DNA from: Streptomyces sp. A 4/2
GTDB taxonomy: Bacteria; Actinomycetota; Actinomycetes; Streptomycetales; Streptomycetaceae
Assembly: GCF_940670765.1 (NCBI RefSeq)
Contig: NZ_CALNVW010000025.1
Span: 1-64,000 of the forward strand
Direction: 5' to 3'
DNA: 64,000 nt
The position numbers were made by a program, and so were the translations under genes. The stretch's first letter is position 1, and every line of letters starts with the position of its first letter. This document shows positions 25,202-33,986 of this stretch, one piece after another. The notes beneath the pieces were generated by a model that saw only the letters and a program-made list of their open reading frames with translations, had not been told where the DNA came from and made no database searches.

Positions 25202-25672
25202 ATGGCCACACAGAGTCAGTACGAAGAACTGGCCAGACAGCTCAGCGCCATCGGCGCGGTCAAGCGGGGCCTCTCCCGCATCCTCCCTCCCGAGTGTCCG
25301 ACCGGGTCGGCCGCTGTGTTGTCCCTGCTGGGCCAGCACGGCGAGATGCGTATGAGCAGGCTCGCCGAATTGCTCGCCGTGGACATGTCGGTGACCAGCC
25401 GGCATGTGGCACACGTCGCGGAGCACGGCTGGATCGAGCGGTCCCCGGACCCTGCTGACAAGCGCTCCCGCATCCTGCGGCTCACCCCCGCAGGCACAGA
25501 CATGCTCGGCCTGCTCGCCGAGCGACACATCGAATCCCTCGCTCGCACCCTCAGCGACTGGTCCGACGACGAAGTCGGGCAGCTCAATGTGCTCCTGGAC
25601 CGCCTGCGCGCCAGTTTCGGCGACTGCCGGGCCTGGGCCGGACAGCACGAGCACACCCGTACATCCGCGTAA
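25202..25672 (+). CDS. MarR-family regulator
   Basis: 156 aa, ATG preceded by GGGAGG. The winged helix reads LSLLGQHGEMRMSRLAELLAV, then recognition helix VTSRHVAHVAEHGWIE and wing PDPADKRSRILRLT, with the conserved D-R pair. It is followed 20 bases later by an MFS pump, so it is very likely the repressor of its own operon through the inverted repeat just upstream. Confidence 0.92.
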   Translation: MATQSQYEELARQLSAIGAVKRGLSRILPPECPTGSAAVLSLLGQHGEMRMSRLAELLAVDMSVTSRHVAHVAEHGWIERSPDPADKRSRILRLTPAGTDMLGLLAERHIESLARTLSDWSDDEVGQLNVLLDRLRASFGDCRAWAGQHEHTRTSA

Positions 25673-25692
25673 GTAGAGAAAAAAGGAACTTC

Positions 25693-28173
25693 ATGGCTAC
25701 GACCACACCAGCCGGTGTGCGGGGCGGCCACGCCAAGCACGGGGGAAATACCACCCCCGGAGACAGTGCGCCGATGACGCACCGGCAGATCATGGAAGCC
25801 CTGTCCGGGCTGATGCTCGGCATGTTCGTCGCGATCCTGTCGTCGACGATCGTCACCAACGCCCTGCCCAAGATCGTTTCCGATCTGCACGGCAGTCAGT
25901 CCTCGTACACCTGGGTCGTCACCTCGTCGCTGCTGGCGATGACGGCCACCACCCCCCTGTGGGGCAAGCTCTCCGACCTGTTCAGCAAGAAGCTGCTCGT
26001 CCAGATAGCCCTGATCATCTATGTGCTGGGCTCGGCCGCGGCCGGTCTCTCGCAGAACTCGTCGACGCTGATCACTTTCCGTGTCGTCCAGGGCATCGGC
26101 GTCGGCGGTCTCTCGGCCCTCGCGCAGATCGTGATGGCCGCGATGATCTCCCCGCGTGAGCGGGGCCGGTACAGCGGCTACATCGGCGCCACCTTCGCAG
26201 TCGCGACGGTCGCCGGACCGCTCCTCGGCGGTGTCATCACCGACACCAGCTGGCTCGGCTGGCGCTGGTGCTTCTACGTCGGCGTGCCCTTCGCGATCAT
26301 CGCGCTGATCGTTCTGCAGAAGACCCTGAAACTCCCCGTCGTCAAGCGCGAGGTCAAGGTCGACTGGGGCGGCGCGTTCTTCATCGCGGCGGCCGTCTCG
26401 CTGCTGATGGTCTGGATCACCTTCGCCGGTGACAAGTACGACTGGATGTCCTGGCAGACGGGCGCCATGCTCGGCGGCTCGATCGTTCTGGGCCTGCTCT
26501 TCGTGCTCGTCGAGTCCAAGGCGAGCGAGCCGATCATCCCGCTGCGGCTCTTCCGCAACCCGACGATCACCCTCGCCTCGGTCGCCTCGCTGTTCGTCGG
26601 CGTCGCGATGTTCTCCGGCACCGTCTTCTTCAGCCAGTACTTCCAGCTGGCGCGCGGCAAGTCGCCGACGATGTCCGGCGTGATGACGATCCCGATGATC
26701 GGTGGCCTGTTCATCTCGTCGACCGTCTCGGGCCAGCTCATCACCAAGACCGGCAAGTGGAAGGCCTGGCTGGTCAGCGGCGGCATCCTGGTGACGGCCG
26801 GACTCGGCCTGCTCTCCACCATCCGGTACGACACCGCGTACTGGCACGTGGCGGTCTTCATGGCGCTGATGGGTCTCGGCATCGGCATGATGATGCAGAA
26901 CCTGGTGCTCTGCACGCAGAACCAGGTCTCCCAGCAGGACCTCGGCTCGGCGTCCTCCACCGTCTCGTTCTTCCGCTCCCTCGGTGGCGCGATCGGCGTC
27001 TCGGCGCTGGGCGCGGTGCTCGGCAACCGCGTCACCCACTTCGTCTCCGACGGTCTCCACGACCTCGGCCCGAAGGGCGCGGCCCTGGCCGGCAAGGGCA
27101 TGAGCAGCGGATCGGTGCCCGACATCAGCAAACTGCCGCAGCCGCTGCGCTCCATCATGGAGAGTTCGTACGGGCACGCCGTCGCGGATGTCTTCCTGTA
27201 CGCGGCGGTCTGTGCCCTGGTCGCCTTCCTGGTGACGCTGTTCATCAAGGAGGTCCCGCTGCGGACCCGCGCCGTGGGCGCCCCCGAGGGGGAGGCCGCT
27301 GCGGCCGAGGTCCCGCCGGTGGCCGACGCCGTACCGGCCCCCGCGGTTTCCCGCGAAAGTGTTCCGAGTGCTGAGGAGACGATGCCGATGCAGTCCACCC
27401 CCACCCCGGGTATCGCGATCCACGGTGTGGTCCGGGGCGCCGAAGGCGCACCCGTGGGCCGTGCCGCCGTCACACTGATCTCGCTGGCCGGACGCCAGTT
27501 GGGCCGCGCGGTCGCCGAGGGCGACGGCGGTTACACGGTCGACGCGCCGGGCTCCGGTTCGTACGTCCTGATCGCCTCCGCCGACGGCTTCCAGCCGCAG
27601 GCGTCCACGGTGGTCGTCGGGGACGAGGGCCTGTCGTACGACATCCTCCTCTCCGGTACGAGCGGACTCGCCGGCATCGTGAAGTCCGCCGACGGCGGCA
27701 AGGCCGTCGAGGGCGCCATGGTCGTCGTCACCGATGTGCGCGGCGATGTGCTGGCCACCGGAAAGTCCGGTGCGCAGGGCGAGTTCACCTTCGGTGAGCT
27801 GGTGCCCGGCTCGGTGACCGTCGCGGTCAACGCGACCGGCTTCCGGCCGCTGGCCCTGCCGGTCGACGTCGGCGGCCAGGGTGTGACCCGTATCGAGGCC
27901 GCCCTGGAGTCCGGCTCGCTGGTCCAGGGTGTCGTACGCGGCGGAGCCGAGCGGCGCCCGCTGCCCGACGCCCGGGTGACCCTGGTCGACGCGGCGGGCA
28001 ACGTGGTCGCCACGGCGACCACCGGGATCGACGGGGCCTACGGTTTCGCCGACCTCAACTCGGGCGAGTACACGGTCATCGCGACCGGTTACCCGCCGGT
28101 GGCGGGCTCGTTGACGGTCGCGGGGAGCGGCATCGACGGCCACGACATCGAGCTGGCCCACCCGGGCGAGTAG
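25693..28173 (+). CDS. DHA2-family MFS exporter fused to three carboxypeptidase-regulatory-like domains
   Basis: 826 aa. Residues ~25-520 are a 14-helix DHA2 exporter: LSSTIVTNALPKIVSDL in helix 1, GKLSDLFSKKLLVQ in loop 2-3, QGIGVGGLSALAQIV, GPLLGGVIT motif C. After an Ala/Pro/Glu linker (~525-570) come three tandem ~80-residue beta-sandwich domains of the CarboxypepD_reg/Cna-B-like type, each with a G-x-V(R/K) strand, a DGGYTVDAPGSGSYVLIASADGFQ-type turn or its relatives, and a final strand. MFS pumps normally lack such tails; these domains usually face outside. Transcribed with the MarR gene and followed by a YceI gene bearing the same domain. Confidence 0.88.
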   Translation: MATTTPAGVRGGHAKHGGNTTPGDSAPMTHRQIMEALSGLMLGMFVAILSSTIVTNALPKIVSDLHGSQSSYTWVVTSSLLAMTATTPLWGKLSDLFSKKLLVQIALIIYVLGSAAAGLSQNSSTLITFRVVQGIGVGGLSALAQIVMAAMISPRERGRYSGYIGATFAVATVAGPLLGGVITDTSWLGWRWCFYVGVPFAIIALIVLQKTLKLPVVKREVKVDWGGAFFIAAAVSLLMVWITFAGDKYDWMSWQTGAMLGGSIVLGLLFVLVESKASEPIIPLRLFRNPTITLASVASLFVGVAMFSGTVFFSQYFQLARGKSPTMSGVMTIPMIGGLFISSTVSGQLITKTGKWKAWLVSGGILVTAGLGLLSTIRYDTAYWHVAVFMALMGLGIGMMMQNLVLCTQNQVSQQDLGSASSTVSFFRSLGGAIGVSALGAVLGNRVTHFVSDGLHDLGPKGAALAGKGMSSGSVPDISKLPQPLRSIMESSYGHAVADVFLYAAVCALVAFLVTLFIKEVPLRTRAVGAPEGEAAAAEVPPVADAVPAPAVSRESVPSAEETMPMQSTPTPGIAIHGVVRGAEGAPVGRAAVTLISLAGRQLGRAVAEGDGGYTVDAPGSGSYVLIASADGFQPQASTVVVGDEGLSYDILLSGTSGLAGIVKSADGGKAVEGAMVVVTDVRGDVLATGKSGAQGEFTFGELVPGSVTVAVNATGFRPLALPVDVGGQGVTRIEAALESGSLVQGVVRGGAERRPLPDARVTLVDAAGNVVATATTGIDGAYGFADLNSGEYTVIATGYPPVAGSLTVAGSGIDGHDIELAHPGE

Positions 28174-28326
28174 GACCGGTTGCCGGCGGGTCCCAGCAGG
28201 ATCCGTACGGTCTACGCACAGGCTGCCCCAGCGGATGTGGGGCACGGGCCCCGGGCGTGGTGGTGGCGAGCAGGGGACGGCCCGCCACCACCACCCGGGG
28301 CCCACTTTTTGAGGGAGAGTAACGGG

Positions 28327-29145
28327 ATGGGACTTCGCGCACAGGTACGGACCCGGGACGGCTGGGCCGTACAGCACGCCGTGGTGACGGTGACCGACAT
28401 GACCGGCGCCCAGGTGCTCCGGGCGGCCGTGGACGAGAACGGCGCGGTCAGCGCCGACGCGTCGCTGGCCCCCGGCGCGCACACGGTCATCGTGACGGCC
28501 GTCGGATACGCCCCCGCCGCGTCGACGGCGTTCGTCACGGCGAGCGGCCGGGCCGATGTGGGCACGGTCGTACTGGCCAGGCAGGGCGGCGTGGAACTCC
28601 CGCCGCCGGGAACATGGACGCTCGACCCGGCGCACTCGTCGGTCGGCGCGGTCGCCCAGCACCTCGGCATCTCCAGCGTGCACGGCAGGTTCACCGAGTT
28701 CGTGGGCCGCGTCGAGATCGCCGAGGACATCGAGAAGTCACGGGTCGAGGCGGTCATCGCCGCCACGTCGATCGACACGGGTAACGGCATGCGGGACGGC
28801 CATCTGAAGTCCCCGGACTTCCTGGACGTCGAACGCTTCCCGGAGATCACCTACAGCAGCACCGGTGTGATCCCCGCGGGTCCGGACCGCTGGACGGTCA
28901 AGGGCCGGCTGTCGCTGCACGGCGTGGTCCGTGAGGTGGACCTGGACCTGAGCTACCTGGGCACCGGCCCCGACCCGTGGGGCGGCGTCCGCGCTGCCTT
29001 CCGCGCCACGGCCGAACTGCGTCGCGACGACTTCGCGATGAACTACAACCAGGTGGTCCAGGCGGGCATCTCCGCCATCGGCACCACGCTCAAGATCGAG
29101 CTGGACATCCAGGCGGTCCAGGGCGACTCGCTGCCCGCGGTCTGA
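28327..29145 (+). CDS. YceI-family protein with N-terminal carboxypeptidase-regulatory-like domain
   Basis: 272 aa from the ATG at 28327 (GGGAG upstream). Residues ~1-90 are a beta-sandwich related to those on the preceding exporter (VVTVTDMTGAQVLRAAVDENG, GAHTVIVTAVGY). Residues ~98-270 are a YceI lipocalin-like barrel: WTLDPAHSSVGAVAQHLGIS, HGRFTEFVGRVEI, DGHLKSPDFLDVERFPEITY, and FAMNYNQVVQAG. YceI proteins bind polyisoprenoids or amides in a hydrophobic tube. There is no signal peptide at the chosen start. Lying 150 bases after the exporter, it is probably in the same regulatory unit. Confidence 0.88.
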   Translation: MGLRAQVRTRDGWAVQHAVVTVTDMTGAQVLRAAVDENGAVSADASLAPGAHTVIVTAVGYAPAASTAFVTASGRADVGTVVLARQGGVELPPPGTWTLDPAHSSVGAVAQHLGISSVHGRFTEFVGRVEIAEDIEKSRVEAVIAATSIDTGNGMRDGHLKSPDFLDVERFPEITYSSTGVIPAGPDRWTVKGRLSLHGVVREVDLDLSYLGTGPDPWGGVRAAFRATAELRRDDFAMNYNQVVQAGISAIGTTLKIELDIQAVQGDSLPAV

Positions 29146-29295
29146 CACCGTCCGGCGCGCGACGCGGCCCCGGGAGCGAGCCCCTACCGGGCCCGGCCCC
29201 GGGGCCGCTGTGCCGGGGCCGCTGTGCCGGGGGCCGAAGGGTGTCGGCCCGGAACGGTCGCGTCTCCCGCGCGGGGCCGGACGTATCGTGCGGGC

Positions 29296-29763
29296 ATGGC
29301 ACCCCACATCGCGACCAACACCACCGTCGACCGGGCCGAGCTGCTGGACTTCCTGCGGACCCGGCACCGGGCGATCCTGCTCACCACCCGTACGGACGGC
29401 CGTCCCCAGGGCTCGCCGTTGACCTGTGGCGTCGACGACTCCGGACGGATCGTCATGTCCACGTATCCCGAGCGCGCCAAGACCCGGAACGCCAGGCGGG
29501 ACGCGCGGACGAGTGTGATCGTGCTGTCGGACGAGTGGAACGGGCCGTGGGTCCAGGTCGACGGGACGGCCGAGGTCATCGACTCCCCCGAGTCCGTGGA
29601 ACCGCTGGTGGAGTACTTCCGCACCATCTCCGGCGAGCACCCGGACTGGGACGAGTACCGCGCGGCCATGGTCAGGCAGGGCAAGTCGATCATCCGGATC
29701 ACGCCGGAGCGGTGGAGTCCGATCGCGACCGGCGGTTTCCCGGCGCGGCTGGCCTCCTCGTAA
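29296..29763 (+). CDS. PPOX-class F420-dependent oxidoreductase
   Basis: 155 aa split-barrel flavin/deazaflavin protein: LLDFLRTRHRAILLTTRTDGRPQGSPLTCGVDD at the start, MSTYPERAKTRNARRDARTSVIV in the cofactor region, and a C-terminal IRITPERW strand. Members reduce substrates using F420H2. The stop codon TAA lies within the first unit of an 18-bp tandem repeat; the following units remain in frame, so loss of this single stop would add repeats of RLASSS. Confidence 0.88.
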   Translation: MAPHIATNTTVDRAELLDFLRTRHRAILLTTRTDGRPQGSPLTCGVDDSGRIVMSTYPERAKTRNARRDARTSVIVLSDEWNGPWVQVDGTAEVIDSPESVEPLVEYFRTISGEHPDWDEYRAAMVRQGKSIIRITPERWSPIATGGFPARLASS

Positions 29764-29822
29764 CGGCCGGCCTCCTCGTCACGACTGGCCTCCTCGTCAC
29801 GACTGGCCTCCTCGTCACGGCT
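29751..29822. repeat. 18-bp tandem repeat spanning the oxidoreductase stop codon
   Basis: Four units of GGCCTCCTCGTCACGACT at 29751, 29769, 29787 and 29805. The first differs (GTAACGGCC) and thereby supplies the TAA stop; the middle two are identical. Confidence 0.92.
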
Positions 29823-29867
29823 GCTCCGCCGTTCGGCGAACGCTCGGCCCGGTGACGCGCTCAGCCG

Positions 29868-29912
29868 GCCGTCCGTTCGGTCAGCCGTCCGTTCGGTCAG
29901 CCGTCCGCTTGG
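29868..29912. repeat. 16-bp tandem repeat at the TetR gene 3' end
   Basis: GCCGTCCGTTCGGTCA occurs at 29868 and 29884 with a partial third copy at 29900. The TetR stop codon (29881-29883) lies inside it. Sixteen is not a multiple of three, so a change in copy number would change the C-terminus. Confidence 0.9.
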
Positions 29913-30678
29913 CCTCGATGCCCGCGATCAGCAGGTCCACGGCGAAGTCGAAGTCCCGCTCGCGCATCTCCTCGACCGTGTCACCGCCGCGCGCCTGCCT
30001 CATGTGCTGCGCCTGTACGAAGGGCTCGCGCAGGCCCGGCTGTTCGCTGATGGTGCCGATGGCCCGCTGGTAGTACGCGTCCTGGCTCATCCCGGCCCGT
30101 TCGCAGCGGTCCCGGAAGTGGCCCTCGACGGTGCCGAATCCGTACACGAACTGGAAGACCGCCGCGAGGCCGCCGGTCCGGCCGTGCAGCGGGAGACCGG
30201 CCTCGCGCATCACGTCCTGGGCCGCCGAGGTGAACTTCACCGCGTGCGGGCCGATGTTGAGGAACTCGCCGATGAGGGGCGACACCCAGGGGTGACGCAC
30301 GAGGACGCTGCGGTAGCCGGAGGCGAGGCGCCGCAGCTCCGTGCGCCAGTCGGTCCCGGTACCGGCCTTCGGGGCGTCCGGTGCCGGGGCAGGCGTCGAC
30401 AGTTCGCCCATCACCGCGTCCAGGGCCAGTTCGAGGAGATCGTCCTTGGTGTCCACGTACCAGTAGACCGACATGGCCGTGACCCCCAGACCGGCAGCGA
30501 GGCGGCGCATGGAGAACTTCGACAGCCCCTCGGAATCCAGGAGCCGCACCGTCTCAGCGGTGATCTTCGCCAGGTCGAGCCCGGCCGGCTGATCCGTTCG
30601 GCGGGTACGCGTCGCCTTGCCGTCCAGCCAGACACTGGTCCGCGTGGGGCCCTTCGCACGGGCGGCCGTAGTCACCAT
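29881..30678 (-). CDS. TetR/AcrR-family regulator (TetR_C_1-like)
   Basis: 265 aa. A basic N-terminal tail of ~30 residues precedes the helix-turn-helix (ITAETVRLLDSEGLSKFSMRRLAAGLGVTAMSVYWYVDTKDDL), typical of the tetracycline-repressor-like branch with SVYWYV. The C-terminal domain contains HPWVSPLIGEF and FVYGFGTVEGHF. The ATG at 30678 is preceded by GGAGGAGA. The intergenic region holds two ATCGAT motifs and a separate palindrome near the divergent EEP gene. Confidence 0.9.
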   Translation of the reverse strand: MVTTAARAKGPTRTSVWLDGKATRTRRTDQPAGLDLAKITAETVRLLDSEGLSKFSMRRLAAGLGVTAMSVYWYVDTKDDLLELALDAVMGELSTPAPAPDAPKAGTGTDWRTELRRLASGYRSVLVRHPWVSPLIGEFLNIGPHAVKFTSAAQDVMREAGLPLHGRTGGLAAVFQFVYGFGTVEGHFRDRCERAGMSQDAYYQRAIGTISEQPGLREPFVQAQHMRQARGGDTVEEMRERDFDFAVDLLIAGIEAKRTADRTDG

Positions 30679-30693
30679 GGCGCGTCTCCTCCG

Positions 30694-30727
30694 GAAATCG
30701 ATGCATCCACCGGGTACCGATATCGAT
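30694..30727. promoter_or_regulatory. Repeated ATCGAT boxes in TetR promoter (candidate operators)
   Basis: ATCGATG occurs twice, at 30698 and 30722, flanking CCGGGTACCG and followed by AGGC. The AT-rich island immediately upstream of the TetR ribosome site is a natural place for autoregulation. Assignment is tentative. Confidence 0.4.
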
Positions 30728-30805
30728 GTTAGGCCGCTGTTACCGGTGAGTCTGCGCCCCGGAGGCCCGCAAACCAGGCGCGCTCGTCAGGGGCGGCCCA
30801 CTCCC

Positions 30806-30820
30806 CTTTACGGCGTAAAG
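30806..30820. promoter_or_regulatory. 15-bp palindrome CTTTACGGCGTAAAG
   Basis: A perfect 7+7 palindrome with a central G, 38 bases upstream of the EEP-family gene start. A likely operator or promoter-overlapping site. Confidence 0.6.
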
Positions 30821-30858
30821 CTGTTTGGGGTCGGGCCGCTGCCGGGTACCTACGCGAG

Positions 30859-31668
30859 ATGAAACTGACTCGTCGTGTTGCTGAAGTGCTTCTGGTCACG
30901 GGTGTTTTGGCCGCGACGGTCGCGCCCCCGGCGCAGGCCCACGGCCGCGATGTGCCGCTGCGCGTCGCCTCGTACAACATCCACGCGGGCGCCGGGATGG
31001 ACAACGTCTTCGACCTGGACCGGCAGGAGGCGGCGATGCGCGCACTGCACGCGGACGTCATCGGCCTGGAGGAGGTCGACGTCCGCTGGGGCGCCCGCAG
31101 CGAGTGGCGCGACCTCGCGGGTGAGCTGGCGAAGCGGCTCGGGATGCACGTGTCGTTCGCGCCGATCTACAGCATCGACGGGCGTGAGTTCGGGGTCGCT
31201 GTGCTGTCCAGGTACCGCATCCTGCACGCCGAGAACCACGAGATCACCCGGCTCTCCACCCAGGACCCGAACCCGGTCCCCGCGCCGGCCCCCGGCTTCG
31301 GAGAGGTGGAGCTGCGGGTGAAGGGCGTACCGCTGCACGTGTACGTGACCCATCTGGATTACCGCGCCGACCCCTCCGTACGGGTGACGCAGGTGGCCGA
31401 GACCCGGCGGATCATGGCGCAGCAGCACGGCCGGAAGATCCTGCTGGGCGACTTCAACGCGACGCCGGACGCACCCGAACTGGCGCCGCTCTGGCGCGAA
31501 CTGCGCGATGTGGAACCGGGGGCGCCGACCTTCCCGGCGCAGAATCCGGTGCAGCGGATCGACTACGTGGCCGTGTCGCCGGGGGTGGGGGTGCGGGGAG
31601 CGCAGGTGGCCGACACGCTGGCGTCCGACCACCGGCCGATCGTGGCGGAGCTTTCACTCAAGAGGTAG
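30859..31668 (+). CDS. Secreted endonuclease/exonuclease/phosphatase family protein
   Basis: 269 aa with a signal peptide (RRVAEVLLVTGVLAATVAPPAQAHG). The EEP fold motifs are complete: RVASYNIHAG, GLEEVD (metal-binding Glu), VYVTHLDYR, ILLGDFNATPD, QRIDYV and SDHRPIVAEL (catalytic His). Members include DNase I-like nucleases and sphingomyelinase- or inositol-phosphatase-like enzymes. It acts outside the cell; substrate unknown. Confidence 0.9.
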   Translation: MKLTRRVAEVLLVTGVLAATVAPPAQAHGRDVPLRVASYNIHAGAGMDNVFDLDRQEAAMRALHADVIGLEEVDVRWGARSEWRDLAGELAKRLGMHVSFAPIYSIDGREFGVAVLSRYRILHAENHEITRLSTQDPNPVPAPAPGFGEVELRVKGVPLHVYVTHLDYRADPSVRVTQVAETRRIMAQQHGRKILLGDFNATPDAPELAPLWRELRDVEPGAPTFPAQNPVQRIDYVAVSPGVGVRGAQVADTLASDHRPIVAELSLKR

Positions 31669-31684
31669 GGAAGCCGGGGCGCCT

Positions 31685-31715
31685 GCGGCGGGGCCGGTGG
31701 GACCGGTCCCGCCGC
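31685..31715. terminator. Bidirectional terminator-like hairpin
   Basis: GCGGCGGGGCCGGT pairs with ACCGGTCCCGCCGC (one G-T wobble) around a 3-base loop, between the convergent EEP and GT39 genes. Confidence 0.8.
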
Positions 31716-31733
31716 GCGCGTTCTTCTCCCGTC

Positions 31734-33986
31734 TCAGCTACCGCTCTTGACCTTCGTCAGGTCGTACAGGGTCGTCGATCCCACGGTCACCTTCGTGTAG
31801 TGCGCCTCGACCCACGACGTGATCTCCGAAGCGGAGCCGCTGTCGGCACCGCCCGTCCCGCCGCCCATCCCGCCGCCCATCCCGCCGCCGGAGACGAAGT
31901 AGTGGATCTTCCCCTCCGTGACGTACTCCTTGAACTGCGCGAGGGTCGGTGACGGGTCGCTTCCGTTGAAGCCGCCGATCGCCATCACGGGCTTCTGGGT
32001 GGCGAGTTGGTAACTGGCCGCGTTCTGCGAGCCGATGGCCGCGGCCATCCAGGTGTAGCCGTCGGCTCCGGCGCTGATCCTGGCCTTCACCTCGGCGCCG
32101 ACCTGCTGGCCGTCGAGCAGACCGCCCATACCGCCACCGCCGAAGCCGCCTTCGCCCCTGCCGCCGGGCATGCCACCCCGCTGTGCCTGCCCGTTCCGTG
32201 CCTGGCCGTTCGGTGCCTGCCCGTTCTGCCCTGGGCCCTGGCCCGCGGCCTGGCTCTGGCCCGGCTGCCCGGTGGGCGGCTGACCCAGGTTCCCGGCCTG
32301 CCCGGCCTGACCGGCCTGACCGGCCTGACCGGTCGGCGGCTGTCCCGTGCCACCGCCGTTCCGGCCGCCGAAGCCGCCCGCGCCGCCTCCGGCACCACCA
32401 GGACCGCCACGGCCGCCGGGGCCGCCGCCCATCCCGCCCATCCGGCTCGCACCCGCGGGCCCCGCCGTGACGATCGACCCGGTGTGCGCACTGTCCAGCG
32501 TGGACACCGTGTACGCGAACGGCCCGGCCAGCGAGGCCACCAGGCCCGCGCCCGCGGCCCCCAGCGCCACCCGCCGGTCCAGCCGTCCCGACAGCACGAG
32601 ACCGAGCGCCGCGGCGAGGCCCCCGACGAGCACCACCCAGCGCAGCCACGGCAGGTAGTCCGGCGTCCGCCCCAGCAGGACGTACGCCCAGACCGCCGTC
32701 ACCGCGACCGTCCCGCCCAGTACCGCGGACCAGCCGAACCTGCCGCGCTCCTCCCACAGCACCGTGACGCCCGTCCCGACCAGGGCGGCGATGTACGGCG
32801 CCAGGGCCACCGTGTAGTACTGGTGGAAGATCCCCGCCATGAAGCTGAAGACCAGCGCGGTCATCACCAGCGAGCCGCCCCACACCAGGAACGCGGCGGG
32901 CGCCGTGTCCGTACCCCCCTCGTGCGGCCCGGCCGGGCGGCGGCTCCTGGCCCGCCAGGTGAGCACGGTCCCGGCCACCAGCAGGATCAGCGCGGCGGGC
33001 AGCAGCCAGGAGATCTGGCTGCCGATCTCGGAGTTGAACATCCGGCCGATGCCGGTCGCACCCCAGCCGCCGCCCTGTCCGCCGCCCCGGCCGCCACCGC
33101 CGACGCTGCCCGTCTCGTCACCGCTGATCCGGCCGAGACCGTTGTAGCCGAAGGTCAGTTCCAGGAAGGAGTTGTTCTGGGAGCCGCCGATGTACGGGCG
33201 GGACGAGGCCGGCCACAGTTCGACGATCGCCGTCCACCAGCCGCCCGCGACCACCATCGCCCCCGCGGACAGACCGATCTGGCCGAGCCGCCTGCGTACC
33301 GTCGTGGGCGCGAACACCGCGTACACGACAGCCAGCGGCGGGAGGATCAGGAACGCCTGGAGCGTCTTCGTGAGGAAGGCGAACCCGACCGCGACGCCCG
33401 CCCACACCAGCCACTTGGTCCGTGCGTCCGCCAGCCCGCGCAGGACGAAGTAGACGGTGATCGTCATCAGCAGTGCCAGCAGCGCGTCCGGGTTGTTGAA
33501 GCGGAACATCAGTGCGGCGACCGGGGTCGTCGCGAGCACCAGACCCGCGAGGAGCCCGGCGATGGCGCTGAACCTGAGGCGTACGGCGGCGTACAGCACC
33601 GCGACCGTGCCGACGCCCATCAGCACCTGCGGGACGAGGATCGCCCACGAGCTCAGCCCGAAGATCCGTACCGACAGGGCCATCGGCCAGAGCGCGCCCG
33701 GGGGCTTGTCGACGGTGATCGCGTTCGCCGAGTCGAGCGAGCCGAAGAAGAGGGCCTTCCAACTGGCCCCGCCCGCCTGGGCGGCAGCGGAGTAGAAGGA
33801 GTTGGCGTAGCCGGACGCGCCGAGGTTCCACAGGTACGTCACGAGCGTGAGCAGCAGCAGTCCGAGGAACGCGGGGCGTACCCAACCCGGGTCCTCGGTC
33901 CGGCCGCGCCACAGGGCGGCGATGTGCCGGTTGCGGGACGGCCGCCCGGCCGTCGCCGGAGTCCGGTGGGTGTCGATGGTGGTCAT
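31734..33986 (-). CDS. GT39/ArnT-like membrane glycosyltransferase with Gly-rich extracellular domain
   Basis: 750 aa. An N-terminal multi-pass region (~12 helices, residues ~35-500) includes the first-loop acidic motif and AITVDKPPGALWPM, which is typical of polyprenyl-phosphate-sugar-dependent transferases. The C-terminal ~230 residues are a soluble domain interrupted by a very Gly/Gln/Pro-rich spacer (~515-625, repeats such as QAGQAGQAG), then KPVMAIGGFNGSDPSPTLAQF and a GGGMGGGMGG run. Its ATG overlaps the GT2-GtrA stop (ATGA). It probably transfers a sugar from a lipid carrier to a surface polymer or protein. Confidence 0.88.
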   Translation of the reverse strand: MTTIDTHRTPATAGRPSRNRHIAALWRGRTEDPGWVRPAFLGLLLLTLVTYLWNLGASGYANSFYSAAAQAGGASWKALFFGSLDSANAITVDKPPGALWPMALSVRIFGLSSWAILVPQVLMGVGTVAVLYAAVRLRFSAIAGLLAGLVLATTPVAALMFRFNNPDALLALLMTITVYFVLRGLADARTKWLVWAGVAVGFAFLTKTLQAFLILPPLAVVYAVFAPTTVRRRLGQIGLSAGAMVVAGGWWTAIVELWPASSRPYIGGSQNNSFLELTFGYNGLGRISGDETGSVGGGGRGGGQGGGWGATGIGRMFNSEIGSQISWLLPAALILLVAGTVLTWRARSRRPAGPHEGGTDTAPAAFLVWGGSLVMTALVFSFMAGIFHQYYTVALAPYIAALVGTGVTVLWEERGRFGWSAVLGGTVAVTAVWAYVLLGRTPDYLPWLRWVVLVGGLAAALGLVLSGRLDRRVALGAAGAGLVASLAGPFAYTVSTLDSAHTGSIVTAGPAGASRMGGMGGGPGGRGGPGGAGGGAGGFGGRNGGGTGQPPTGQAGQAGQAGQAGNLGQPPTGQPGQSQAAGQGPGQNGQAPNGQARNGQAQRGGMPGGRGEGGFGGGGMGGLLDGQQVGAEVKARISAGADGYTWMAAAIGSQNAASYQLATQKPVMAIGGFNGSDPSPTLAQFKEYVTEGKIHYFVSGGGMGGGMGGGTGGADSGSASEITSWVEAHYTKVTVGSTTLYDLTKVKSGS

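Noticed and set aside
25216..28683. An 1155-codon minus-strand open frame
   Set aside because: It lies opposite the MarR, MFS and YceI genes, which have unmistakable domains; the long frame reflects third-position GC bias.
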